DNA of 5,400 nucleotides from the NCBI GenBank assembly GCA_016206405.1, contig JACQRQ010000273.1:1-5400 (forward strand), in the 5' to 3' direction. This document shows, one piece after another, positions 1-5,107 of the stretch; position 1 is the stretch's first letter; each line of letters starts with the position of its first letter. The stretch is from Elusimicrobiota bacterium. Its GTDB lineage: Bacteria > Elusimicrobiota > Elusimicrobia > O2-12-FULL-59-9. Both the position numbers and the translations under genes were made by a program. The notes under the pieces are model-generated. The model worked only from the letters and a program-made list of their open reading frames with translations. It searched no databases and had not been told where the DNA came from.

Positions 1-1106
1 ACCTTCACCAGGCCCCGGTAGGTGGCCCGGCCTCCATCCTTGGAGATGGATTTCGACAGGATGGTGCCTGAAGTGTGCGGCGCCGCGAAAACGAGCTTGG
101 CGCCGGCATCCTGATGCTGCCCGACCCCGGCGAAAGCGCAGGAAACCACCTCGCCGCGCGCCCCTTCGCCCGTCATCACGACGCAGGGAAATTTGGTGGT
201 CAGCTTGGAACCCAGGTTGCCGTCCAGCCATTCGACGATAGCGTCCTTTTGCGCCACGGCCCGCTTGGTGACCAGGTTGTAGACGTTGTTGGACCAGTTC
301 TGAATCGTCGTATAGCGGATATGGGCTCCCGGCTTGGCCATCAGCTCCACCACCGCCGAATGCAGGGAGTCCTGCGAGTAGCTGGGCGCGGTGCAGCCTT
401 CGATGTAGTGCACGCTGGCCCCCTCATCGACGATGATCAAGGTGCGCTCAAACTGCCCGGCATTCTTGGCGTTGATGCGGAAATAAGCCTGGAGGGGGAC
501 TTTGACCTCGACGCCTTTGGGAACGTAAATGAACGAGCCCCCCGACCACACGGCCGAATTCAAGGCGGCAAACTTATTGTCCATTTGCGGGATGATGGTG
601 GCGAGGTACTCTTTGACCAAATCCGGATGCTCCCGCAGCCCCGAATCCATATCCAGGAAAATGACGCCTTGCCTGACCAAGTCCTCGCGGAGCCGGTGAT
701 AGGCCGTCTCGGAATCGTACTGGGCGGTGACGCCCGCCAAAAACTTCTGCTCGGCTTCCGGAATGCCCAGCTTTTGGAAGGTATTCTTGATGGTTTCCGG
801 GACGTCGGCCCAGTTCTCGGATTTTTTGTCGGTCGCCTTCAGGTAGTAGAAGATTTCGCCGAACTGGATTTTATTCAAGAGCTCGACGTCGCCCCAATTG
901 GGGAGGGGTTTTTTTTGAAAAATTTCCAGCGCTTCCAGCCGGAAGCGCAGCATCCACTCCGGCTCATTTTTATGCCAGGAAATCTGCTCCACCACCCGCT
1001 TATCGATCCCCTTCTCCGCCTTAAAAATGAATTTCTCGGGATCGTGGAAGCCGTATTTGTCCTGGTAATTCTTGCCGATATCCAGCAATCCGCCTTCCTG
1101 AGACAT
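1..1106 (-). CDS. sufB: SufB, Fe-S cluster scaffold subunit (C-terminus missing at window edge)
   Basis: SufB is the scaffold subunit of the cytoplasmic SufBC2D complex, on which nascent iron-sulfur clusters are built. The frame is open from an ATG at 1106 to the left edge and gives 368 complete codons. Family members are usually about 460-495 residues, so roughly the last fifth is missing. Recognisable SufB stretches are LDMDSGLREHPDLVKEY (about 151-167), WSGGSFIYVPKGV (187-199), EGCTAPSYSQDSLHSAVVE (236-254), NWSNNVYNL (270-278) and SKSISKDGGR then TYRGLVK (351-368). Cys238 in EGCTAP aligns by motif with Cys254 of E. coli SufB. The Cys equivalent to E. coli Cys405 should lie just past the edge. 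GGGAGA at 1111-1116 is a plausible ribosome binding site, four bases from the ATG. The gene follows sufC by 17 bp and is probably co-transcribed with it. No frameshift was found across the visible part. Confidence 0.97.
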   Translation of the reverse strand, partial: MSQEGGLLDIGKNYQDKYGFHDPEKFIFKAEKGIDKRVVEQISWHKNEPEWMLRFRLEALEIFQKKPLPNWGDVELLNKIQFGEIFYYLKATDKKSENWADVPETIKNTFQKLGIPEAEQKFLAGVTAQYDSETAYHRLREDLVRQGVIFLDMDSGLREHPDLVKEYLATIIPQMDNKFAALNSAVWSGGSFIYVPKGVEVKVPLQAYFRINAKNAGQFERTLIIVDEGASVHYIEGCTAPSYSQDSLHSAVVELMAKPGAHIRYTTIQNWSNNVYNLVTKRAVAQKDAIVEWLDGNLGSKLTTKFPCVVMTGEGARGEVVSCAFAGVGQHQDAGAKLVFAAPHTSGTILSKSISKDGGRATYRGLVK

Positions 1107-1123
1107 GCGCTCTCCCGCCGCCG

Positions 1124-1891
1124 CTACCGCGCGGCAGCCTCGCCGGCCAGATTTTTATCCAGCCAATCGTAGCCCTTCGCTTCCAGCTCATGCGCCAGCT
1201 CGGGTCCGCCGGAGCGCACGATCCGCCCATCCATAAAAACGTGGACAAAGTCGGGCTTCACATAATTTAAAATTCTCTGATAATGGGTGATGAGCACGAT
1301 GGCGTTGTCCGGGCCGCGCAGGCGGTTGATGCCTTCGGCGATGACCTTCAGGGCGTCTATATCCAGTCCGGAATCCGTCTCGTCTAAAACGCTCAGCTTG
1401 GGGCGCAACACCGCCATCTGCAAAATCTCCAGACGCTTTTTCTCCCCGCCTGAAAACCCCTCGTTGACATAGCGCGTCGCGAACTCCGGCCCCATCTGCA
1501 GGGACGCCATCTTTTCGGTCAGCAGCTTTCGAAACCCCTTGACGGCCGCCACCTCGCCCCGGATCGCTTTAAGGGCCGTCCGCAAAAAGTTCGCCACCGT
1601 CACCCCCGGGATGGCCGTCGGGTATTGAAAGCCCAGAAAAATTCCGGCCTGGGCGCGCTGGTGGGTCTTGAGCGCGGCGATGTCTTGGCCCTCATAAAAA
1701 ATATGCCCCTGAGTGGTCTGAAACCGCGAGTTTCCCATCAAAACGTGGGAAAGAGTGCTTTTGCCCGAGCCGTTGGGCCCCATGATGGCGTGAACTTTCC
1801 CCTTTTCCACGCTCAGGGAAACGCCTTTCAAAATCGGCTTATTTTCAACCGAAACATGCAAATTATCGATTATAAGCAGCTTTTCTGACAT
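1124..1891 (-). CDS. sufC: SufC, ATPase subunit of the SUF Fe-S assembly complex
   Basis: SufC is a soluble ABC-type ATPase that pairs with SufB and SufD; ATP hydrolysis drives the rearrangement needed for cluster assembly. At 255 residues it has normal family length. Visible motifs are Walker A GPNGSGKST (38-46), the Q-loop in GFQYP (Gln89), ABC signature FSGGEKKR (146-153), Walker B with catalytic Glu in LSVLDETDSGLD (166-177, Glu171) and the switch His in LITHYQRIL (His203). The signature FSGGEKKR, the DETDSGLD D-loop and ITHYQRIL are typical of SufC rather than of transport ATPases. The ATG at 1891 is supported by GGAG at 1900-1903, eight bases upstream. It is the first gene after a strong promoter and a putative IscR-like operator, and is followed by sufB after 17 bp. 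The C-first order (sufC-sufB) is also seen in Thermotoga and archaea. Confidence 0.98.
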   Translation of the reverse strand: MSEKLLIIDNLHVSVENKPILKGVSLSVEKGKVHAIMGPNGSGKSTLSHVLMGNSRFQTTQGHIFYEGQDIAALKTHQRAQAGIFLGFQYPTAIPGVTVANFLRTALKAIRGEVAAVKGFRKLLTEKMASLQMGPEFATRYVNEGFSGGEKKRLEILQMAVLRPKLSVLDETDSGLDIDALKVIAEGINRLRGPDNAIVLITHYQRILNYVKPDFVHVFMDGRIVRSGGPELAHELEAKGYDWLDKNLAGEAAAR

Positions 1892-1892
1892 T

Positions 1893-1910
1893 TTGGACTC
1901 TCCATTCCAA
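1893..1910 (-). promoter_or_regulatory. Small hairpin presenting the sufC ribosome binding site in its loop
   Basis: On the minus strand TTGGA (1906-1910) can pair with TCCAA (1893-1897), enclosing an eight-base loop ATGGAGAG that contains the Shine-Dalgarno core GGAG (1900-1903). The start ATG at 1889-1891 lies directly after the stem. The five-pair stem is weak (two GC pairs), so its formation in the cell is uncertain. It is a direct observation of complementarity, not proof of regulation. Confidence 0.35.
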
Positions 1911-1914
1911 CCGG

Positions 1915-1929
1915 CGGCCTATCGGGCCG
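1915..1929 (-). promoter_or_regulatory. GC-rich hairpin at the predicted 5' end of the suf mRNA
   Basis: CGGCC (1925-1929) and GGCCG (1915-1919) form a perfect five-pair GC stem around a five-base loop on the minus strand; an alternative CCGGC/GCCGG pairing exists in the same stretch. The transcription start predicted from the -10 box is near 1931, so the hairpin would sit at the very 5' end of a leader of about 40 bases. Such 5' stems commonly protect mRNA. No U-run follows, so it is not an intrinsic terminator. Confidence 0.4.
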
Positions 1930-1937
1930 GCAGTACA

Positions 1938-1966
1938 AGTATAATATACCTTACTAAATTAGTCAA
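1938..1966 (-). promoter_or_regulatory. Sigma-70 type promoter for sufCB
   Basis: On the minus strand TTGACT (1961-1966) matches the -35 consensus at 5 of 6 bases, and TATACT (1938-1943) matches the -10 consensus at 5 of 6. The spacer is exactly 17 bp and AT-rich. The start site is expected near 1931, leaving a leader of about 40 bases before the sufC ATG. The promoter sits immediately beyond the scpB stop codon, in a short AT-rich patch that contrasts with the GC-rich surroundings. It is the best promoter-like sequence I could find in the window. Confidence 0.8.
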
Positions 1967-1970
1967 GTTT
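1946..1970 (-). promoter_or_regulatory. IscR/Rrf2-type operator overlapping the suf -35 box
   Basis: The minus strand contains an 11-base perfect odd palindrome, ACTAATTTAGT (1952-1962), with flanks that extend the symmetry imperfectly. Laid against the IscR type 1 site as I remember it (half sites ending GACT and AGTC around a five-base AT-rich centre, with outer AT ends), 23 of 25 positions agree; the two mismatches are the second position and the C of AGTC. The site covers the whole -35 hexamer and most of the spacer and ends two bases before the -10 box, a classical repressor position. Placement upstream of sufC fits iron-sulfur feedback control. No Rrf2-family gene is present in the window, so the cognate protein (IscR, SufR or another relative) is inferred. 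Confidence 0.65.
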
Positions 1971-2598
1971 AAATAGCCGTCTTTGACTGCTCGGTCTCGG
2001 GCGCGGAGACCTGCGTTTGGGGCGGCTCCGCGGAGGGTTCCGGCGTCGGCGGAGCCACCTGCTCCGTTTCCAAAGCTTTGGCTTTGAACGCTTCCAAATT
2101 CGGCATATCCTGAAGGGCTTTTAAGCCGAAGCGCCTTAAAAATTCCGGCGTGGTTTCGTAGAGAAGAGGGCGGCCGATCGCCTCTTTCCGTCCCGCGACT
2201 CGAATGAGCTTTTTTTCCAAGAGACGCTCCAGGGCGGAAACGGCCTCCACCCCCCGGATTTCCTCAACCTCCGACCGGGTGATGGGCTGGCGGTAGGCGA
2301 TGATGGAAAGGGTCTCCAAACTGGCGGCCGAAAGCCGGGCGGTCATTTTGCTTTGGTAGAGCTTGCGAACCCAGGGGCCGAACTCCGGCCGGGTCGCCAT
2401 TTGAAAGCCGCCCGCCACTTCAACCACCTGCAGGGGGCTTTTGCGGTCCTCATGCTCCTTTTGGAGGAGGCGGACGCACGGCTCGACTTCCGCCTCCGTT
2501 ACATGGCCCAATATCTCGACCAAGCGTTTGAGCGGTAACGGGTATTCGGCGATAAAAAGCAGCGTCTCGACTATATCCTTCATTTCCTCTGCGCTCAC
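1969..2598 (-). CDS. scpB: ScpB, winged-helix subunit of the Smc-ScpAB condensin
   Basis: ScpB is a dimeric cytoplasmic winged-helix protein that binds the kleisin ScpA and, with Smc, compacts and segregates the chromosome. Diagnostic stretches are an N-terminal winged helix starting near MKDIVETLLFIAEYPLPL (6-23), the signature LSAASLETLSIIAYRQPIT (89-107) followed by RSEVEEIRGV (108-117), and GRPLLYETTPEFLRRFGL (142-159). The 209-residue length is close to B. subtilis ScpB (about 197). Residues 177-209 form a Pro/Glu/Gln/Thr-rich tail likely to be disordered. The start is GTG at 2598, not the in-frame ATG at 2583: a near-perfect AGGAGGT at 2605-2611 lies six bases from the GTG. The start overlaps the scpA stop as GTGA, which suggests translational coupling. 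The TAA stop touches the putative suf operator. Confidence 0.96.
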   Translation of the reverse strand: MSAEEMKDIVETLLFIAEYPLPLKRLVEILGHVTEAEVEPCVRLLQKEHEDRKSPLQVVEVAGGFQMATRPEFGPWVRKLYQSKMTARLSAASLETLSIIAYRQPITRSEVEEIRGVEAVSALERLLEKKLIRVAGRKEAIGRPLLYETTPEFLRRFGLKALQDMPNLEAFKAKALETEQVAPPTPEPSAEPPQTQVSAPETEQSKTAI

Positions 2599-3359
2599 CC
2601 CTGCACCTCCTGGCTAATCTCCTCCGCCGCCGTTTCCGGCTCCTTTTTGTAGATGCGAATTTCCCCGAAGGACCGCATTTGGCGGGCGAAGACTTTCTGC
2701 AGGCGGACCATCTCCAGCAGGGCGAAAAAGCAGGCGACGAAGCCCGCCAGTTTTCTCTCCCCTGAGAAAAACTCTTCGACCGTGATGTAAGACCGGCCGC
2801 CTTCGTCCTTGCGCGAGTTCTCCAAAAGCCCGAGCAGCTTGTCTATTTTGGATTCTACGGGAAACTCCTCGCCTTCGATAACCGCCCGGTCGACGTCTGA
2901 GCGGTCCAAAATCTTGCGAATGCTGGCCAGCAGGTCAAAGAGCTTGACTCCCAACTCCTTTTCATCCTCGCGGAAGCGGGGCGACTGCCGGAAATAAACG
3001 TCGTGATGGCTTTCCTGCTGGGATTCTAGAAATTTGGCCGCGTCCTGGAATTTCTGGTATTCCAAAAGCTTGTCGATGAGCTCCTGGCGGGGATCGCCCC
3101 CTTCTTCCTCCCCCGGAGGCGTCGGCAGAAGCATTTTGGCCTTGATTTGCATGAGGGTGGCGGCCGTCACCAAAAACTCGCCCGCCAACTCAAGGTTGAG
3201 GTCCTTCATCAATTCGAGGTAGGTCAGATACTCGCGGGTAATTTCGGCGATCGGGATATTGTGGATGTCCAAATCATTTTTCTTGATGAGATAGAGGAGC
3301 AGGTCCAGCGGACCCTCGAAGATGTCCAGGTGCACCTCATAAGCCGCATTCGCGTCCAT
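2595..3359 (-). CDS. scpA: ScpA, kleisin subunit of the Smc-ScpAB condensin
   Basis: ScpA is the kleisin that bridges the two Smc heads and recruits ScpB, acting on the nucleoid. The 254-residue length is typical. The N-terminal kleisin signature is clear: LDIFEGPLDLLLYLIKKNDL (11-30), then the DIHNIPIAEITREYL element (31-45) and the helix with AATLMQIKAKMLLP (66-79). A charged linker (about 83-190) leads to a C-terminal winged-helix domain containing ITVEEFFSGER (192-202) and LLEMVRLQKV (214-223), which binds the Smc head. The ATG at 3359 has AGAGG about four bases upstream, within the 12-bp gap after trpS. The stop overlaps the scpB start by four bases, as expected for subunits made together. 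The C-terminus is acidic. Confidence 0.97.
   Translation of the reverse strand: MDANAAYEVHLDIFEGPLDLLLYLIKKNDLDIHNIPIAEITREYLTYLELMKDLNLELAGEFLVTAATLMQIKAKMLLPTPPGEEEGGDPRQELIDKLLEYQKFQDAAKFLESQQESHHDVYFRQSPRFREDEKELGVKLFDLLASIRKILDRSDVDRAVIEGEEFPVESKIDKLLGLLENSRKDEGGRSYITVEEFFSGERKLAGFVACFFALLEMVRLQKVFARQMRSFGEIRIYKKEPETAAEEISQEVQG
2605..2611 (-). promoter_or_regulatory. Strong Shine-Dalgarno deciding the scpB GTG start
   Basis: AGGAGGT on the minus strand, inside the last codons of scpA, is six bases upstream of the GTG at 2598. The alternative ATG at 2583 would be 21 bases away, too far for this site. It is the strongest ribosome binding site seen in the window. Confidence 0.85.
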
Positions 3360-3371
3360 AGAGCCTCTTTA

Positions 3372-4394
3372 CTACTCGGTCAAATGCATGGCGCGGCGAA
3401 CCTGCGCCATGGTCTTCTCGGCGGCCGCCTGGGCTTTTTTGCGCCCCGACTCCAGTATCTCGTCAACGGCCCCCGGCCGGGCCTCCCACTGCCGCCGCTT
3501 TTCCCGGAACGGCGCGATGGCGGCCTCCATGGAGCCGGCCAAATCCTTTTTGCATTGGACGCAGCCGACCGCTCCGTCGCGGCACTCCTGCTCCCGAGTC
3601 GCGGCGAACGGACTGTAGAGCTTGTGCATCGCGTAAACCACGCAGCCTTCCGGATGGCCCTTGTCGTTTTGCCGGACTTTTTTCGGATCGGTGAACATCC
3701 GGCGGATTTTGGCCTCCAGCGACGCCGCCGTTTCTCCGAGCTCTATGGAGTTGTCGTAAGATTTCGACATTTTTCTTCCATCGAGGCCGGGAACCTTGGG
3801 CGCCGGAGTCAGCAGGGCCTGGGGCTCCGGCAGCGTCTCTCCGTAAATCGAATTGAATCGCCTGGCGATTTCGCGGCTCAACTCCAAATGCGGCAGTTGA
3901 TCCTCTCCCACCGGCACGTGCGTGCCGCGGTAGAGCATGATATCGGCGGCTTGAAGCACGGGATAGCCCAGATGGCCGAAGTCTATTTTGCTGACCTCGT
4001 TATCCGAGCCGTCTTGGATGAGCCCCATTTCCCGGGCCTGCTCCTTGACCGTCGGATTTCGCAGCAGCCAGGGCGTCGGCACGATCATCGACAGCAGCAA
4101 ATGCAGCTCGGCGTGTTCTTTGACCTGCGATTGCACGAACATGACGCACTTTTCCGGATCCAGACCCGCCGCCAGCCAATCCAGGACCATCTCGCGGCAA
4201 TGGCTCCGGAGATTTTTGGAATCGCGGTAGGAGGTGGTCAAAGCGTGCCAGTCCACCACGATGAAATAGCACTCGCAGCGGTCCTGGAGCTCCACCCAAT
4301 TTTTGAGCGCGCCCCAGTAGTTCCCGAGCTGAAGCCTGCCGGTCGGGCGCATCCCCGAAACGACGATTTGCCTGGTTTTCTTCGCCTCGATCAT
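3372..4394 (-). CDS. trpS: Tryptophanyl-tRNA synthetase, probable Fe-S cluster type
   Basis: This class I aminoacyl-tRNA synthetase charges tRNA-Trp with tryptophan in the cytoplasm. Its 340 residues match bacterial TrpRS. The Rossmann fold begins with SGMRPTGRLQLGNYWGAL (13-30), whose TGxLxLGN is the HIGH-equivalent; Gln22 stands where His is common. Further motifs are FIVVDWHALTT (44-54), the tryptophan-pocket region YPVLQAADIMLY (144-155), PVGEDQLPHLELSR (161-174) and KMSKS (209-213) in GRKMSKSYDNSIELGE. The C-terminal half has Cys251, Cys271, Cys278 and Cys281, i.e. C-x19-C-x6-C-x2-C. This resembles the C-x22-C-x6-C-x2-C [4Fe-4S] site reported for Thermotoga maritima TrpRS, and the E. coli and Geobacillus enzymes lack it. 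The ATG at 4394 follows the M50 gene by 8 bp, with a modest AGGGG upstream. Family assignment is certain; cluster binding is inferred. Confidence 0.97.
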   Translation of the reverse strand: MIEAKKTRQIVVSGMRPTGRLQLGNYWGALKNWVELQDRCECYFIVVDWHALTTSYRDSKNLRSHCREMVLDWLAAGLDPEKCVMFVQSQVKEHAELHLLLSMIVPTPWLLRNPTVKEQAREMGLIQDGSDNEVSKIDFGHLGYPVLQAADIMLYRGTHVPVGEDQLPHLELSREIARRFNSIYGETLPEPQALLTPAPKVPGLDGRKMSKSYDNSIELGETAASLEAKIRRMFTDPKKVRQNDKGHPEGCVVYAMHKLYSPFAATREQECRDGAVGCVQCKKDLAGSMEAAIAPFREKRRQWEARPGAVDEILESGRKKAQAAAEKTMAQVRRAMHLTE

Positions 4395-4402
4395 GCCGTC
4401 CC

Positions 4403-5035
4403 CTACATCAAGCCCAAGCCCTGAAAAACCGACATCATCATCTCCACCGGCGGAACGATGAACATGCTCAACATGCCCGTCATCATCAGAAAGATCAATA
4501 TGATAAATCCGTAGGGCGCGTGGGCCTCATACGCCTGGGACCAATGCTCCGGCAGAATTCCGCTGAGCACCTTGCTGCCGTCCAAAGGGAAAACCGGAAT
4601 CAAATTAAAAAACGCCAAATACAGATTGAGGATGACCGCGAACCTGAAAACGTTGGCCAGCAGAAGCTTCAAATCAACCGGCAGAACATATTGGGCGTAA
4701 TTCATGCGGAAAAAAACGGCGGCCGCAGCAGCCAGCGCGATATTGGAGAGCGGGCCTATAAAAGCGACCTTCACCATATCGGCGCGCGGGCTGTCGAGGC
4801 GGTTGGGATTGACCGGGACCGGCTTGGCCCACCCGAAAACCGGCGCATGGCCCAGGATGCACAGCACCGGAAAAAGGATGGTGCCGACCGGGTCAACGTG
4901 AGGAATGGGGTTGAGCGTGATGCGGCCGGAGAGGGAAGCCGTGTCGTCTCCTTTATAGAAAGCCATCAAACCATGCGAAATCTCATGAATAATGACCGAA
5001 AAAAACAAAATCGGCAACTGGATGATCCAGTCCAT
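4403..5035 (-). CDS. Site-2 protease family (M50) zinc metalloprotease, membrane protein
   Basis: This is a polytopic membrane protein of the site-2 protease family, enzymes that cut substrates within the membrane. The zinc motif HEISH (17-21, catalytic Glu18) lies in the first membrane segment (about 5-25). NLIPVFPLDG (144-153) supplies the third zinc ligand, Asp152, inside a later segment, and GPLSN (94-98) is the conserved middle motif. Hydrophobic segments lie near 5-25, 50-65, 88-108, 124-148 and 175-196. At 210 residues with no PDZ domain it belongs to the small YwhC-like group rather than the RseP type. Substrates of this group are largely unknown. The ATG at 5035 has no convincing Shine-Dalgarno, and the in-frame region upstream back to the stop at 5108 has no ATG, GTG or TTG start. 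It precedes trpS by 8 bp, a neighbour pair I recall from several bacterial lineages. Confidence 0.93.
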   Translation of the reverse strand: MDWIIQLPILFFSVIIHEISHGLMAFYKGDDTASLSGRITLNPIPHVDPVGTILFPVLCILGHAPVFGWAKPVPVNPNRLDSPRADMVKVAFIGPLSNIALAAAAAVFFRMNYAQYVLPVDLKLLLANVFRFAVILNLYLAFFNLIPVFPLDGSKVLSGILPEHWSQAYEAHAPYGFIILIFLMMTGMLSMFIVPPVEMMMSVFQGLGLM

Positions 5036-5043
5036 TTCCAGCC

Positions 5044-5073
5044 ATTGTACTAGTTTCTCAGAAGTGAAAACAA
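5044..5073 (-). promoter_or_regulatory. Weak candidate promoter for the M50-trpS-scpAB operon
   Basis: In the 72-bp gap before the M50 gene the minus strand has TTGTTT (5068-5073, 3 of 6 to the -35 consensus), an 18-bp spacer and TACAAT (5044-5049, 5 of 6 to the -10 consensus). Transcription would begin near 5037, only a base or two before the ATG at 5035, so the message would be nearly leaderless; that agrees with the missing Shine-Dalgarno. The match is weak and could be chance. The remainder of this gap (5074-5107) shows no clear terminator or other signal. Confidence 0.25.
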
Positions 5074-5107
5074 CTTGAGCGCGGCCGGCGACAGATAAAT
5101 CTTGGGA

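Noticed and set aside
910..920. Run of eight T in the plus strand (poly-A in sufB) as a frameshift or slippage site
   Set aside because: The sufB frame reads through it correctly as QKK in a conserved context, with no disrupted or alternative product evident.
75..1172. A 365-codon open frame on the plus strand
   Set aside because: It lies wholly antisense to sufB and the end of sufC, whose minus-strand products are unmistakable. The translation has no recognisable domain and is rich in His, Arg, Gly and Leu, as expected for a GC-rich shadow frame.
1915..1929. Intrinsic terminator for scpB
   Set aside because: The GC stem lies downstream of the suf promoter and is not followed by a U-run, so it fits a leader hairpin better.
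4000..4299. A 99-codon minus-strand frame inside trpS
   Set aside because: It is an alternate frame of trpS with a Gly/Arg/Pro-rich product and no domain.
3147..4424. A 425-codon open frame on the plus strand, longer than any complete minus-strand gene here
   Set aside because: It is antisense to trpS and the start of scpA. The minus-strand proteins carry full family motifs, while this frame has none and no ribosome binding site that I can support.
4520..5053. A 177-codon plus-strand frame
   Set aside because: It is antisense to the M50 protease gene, whose HEISH and NLIPVFPLDG motifs establish the coding strand. The shadow product is charged and low in complexity.
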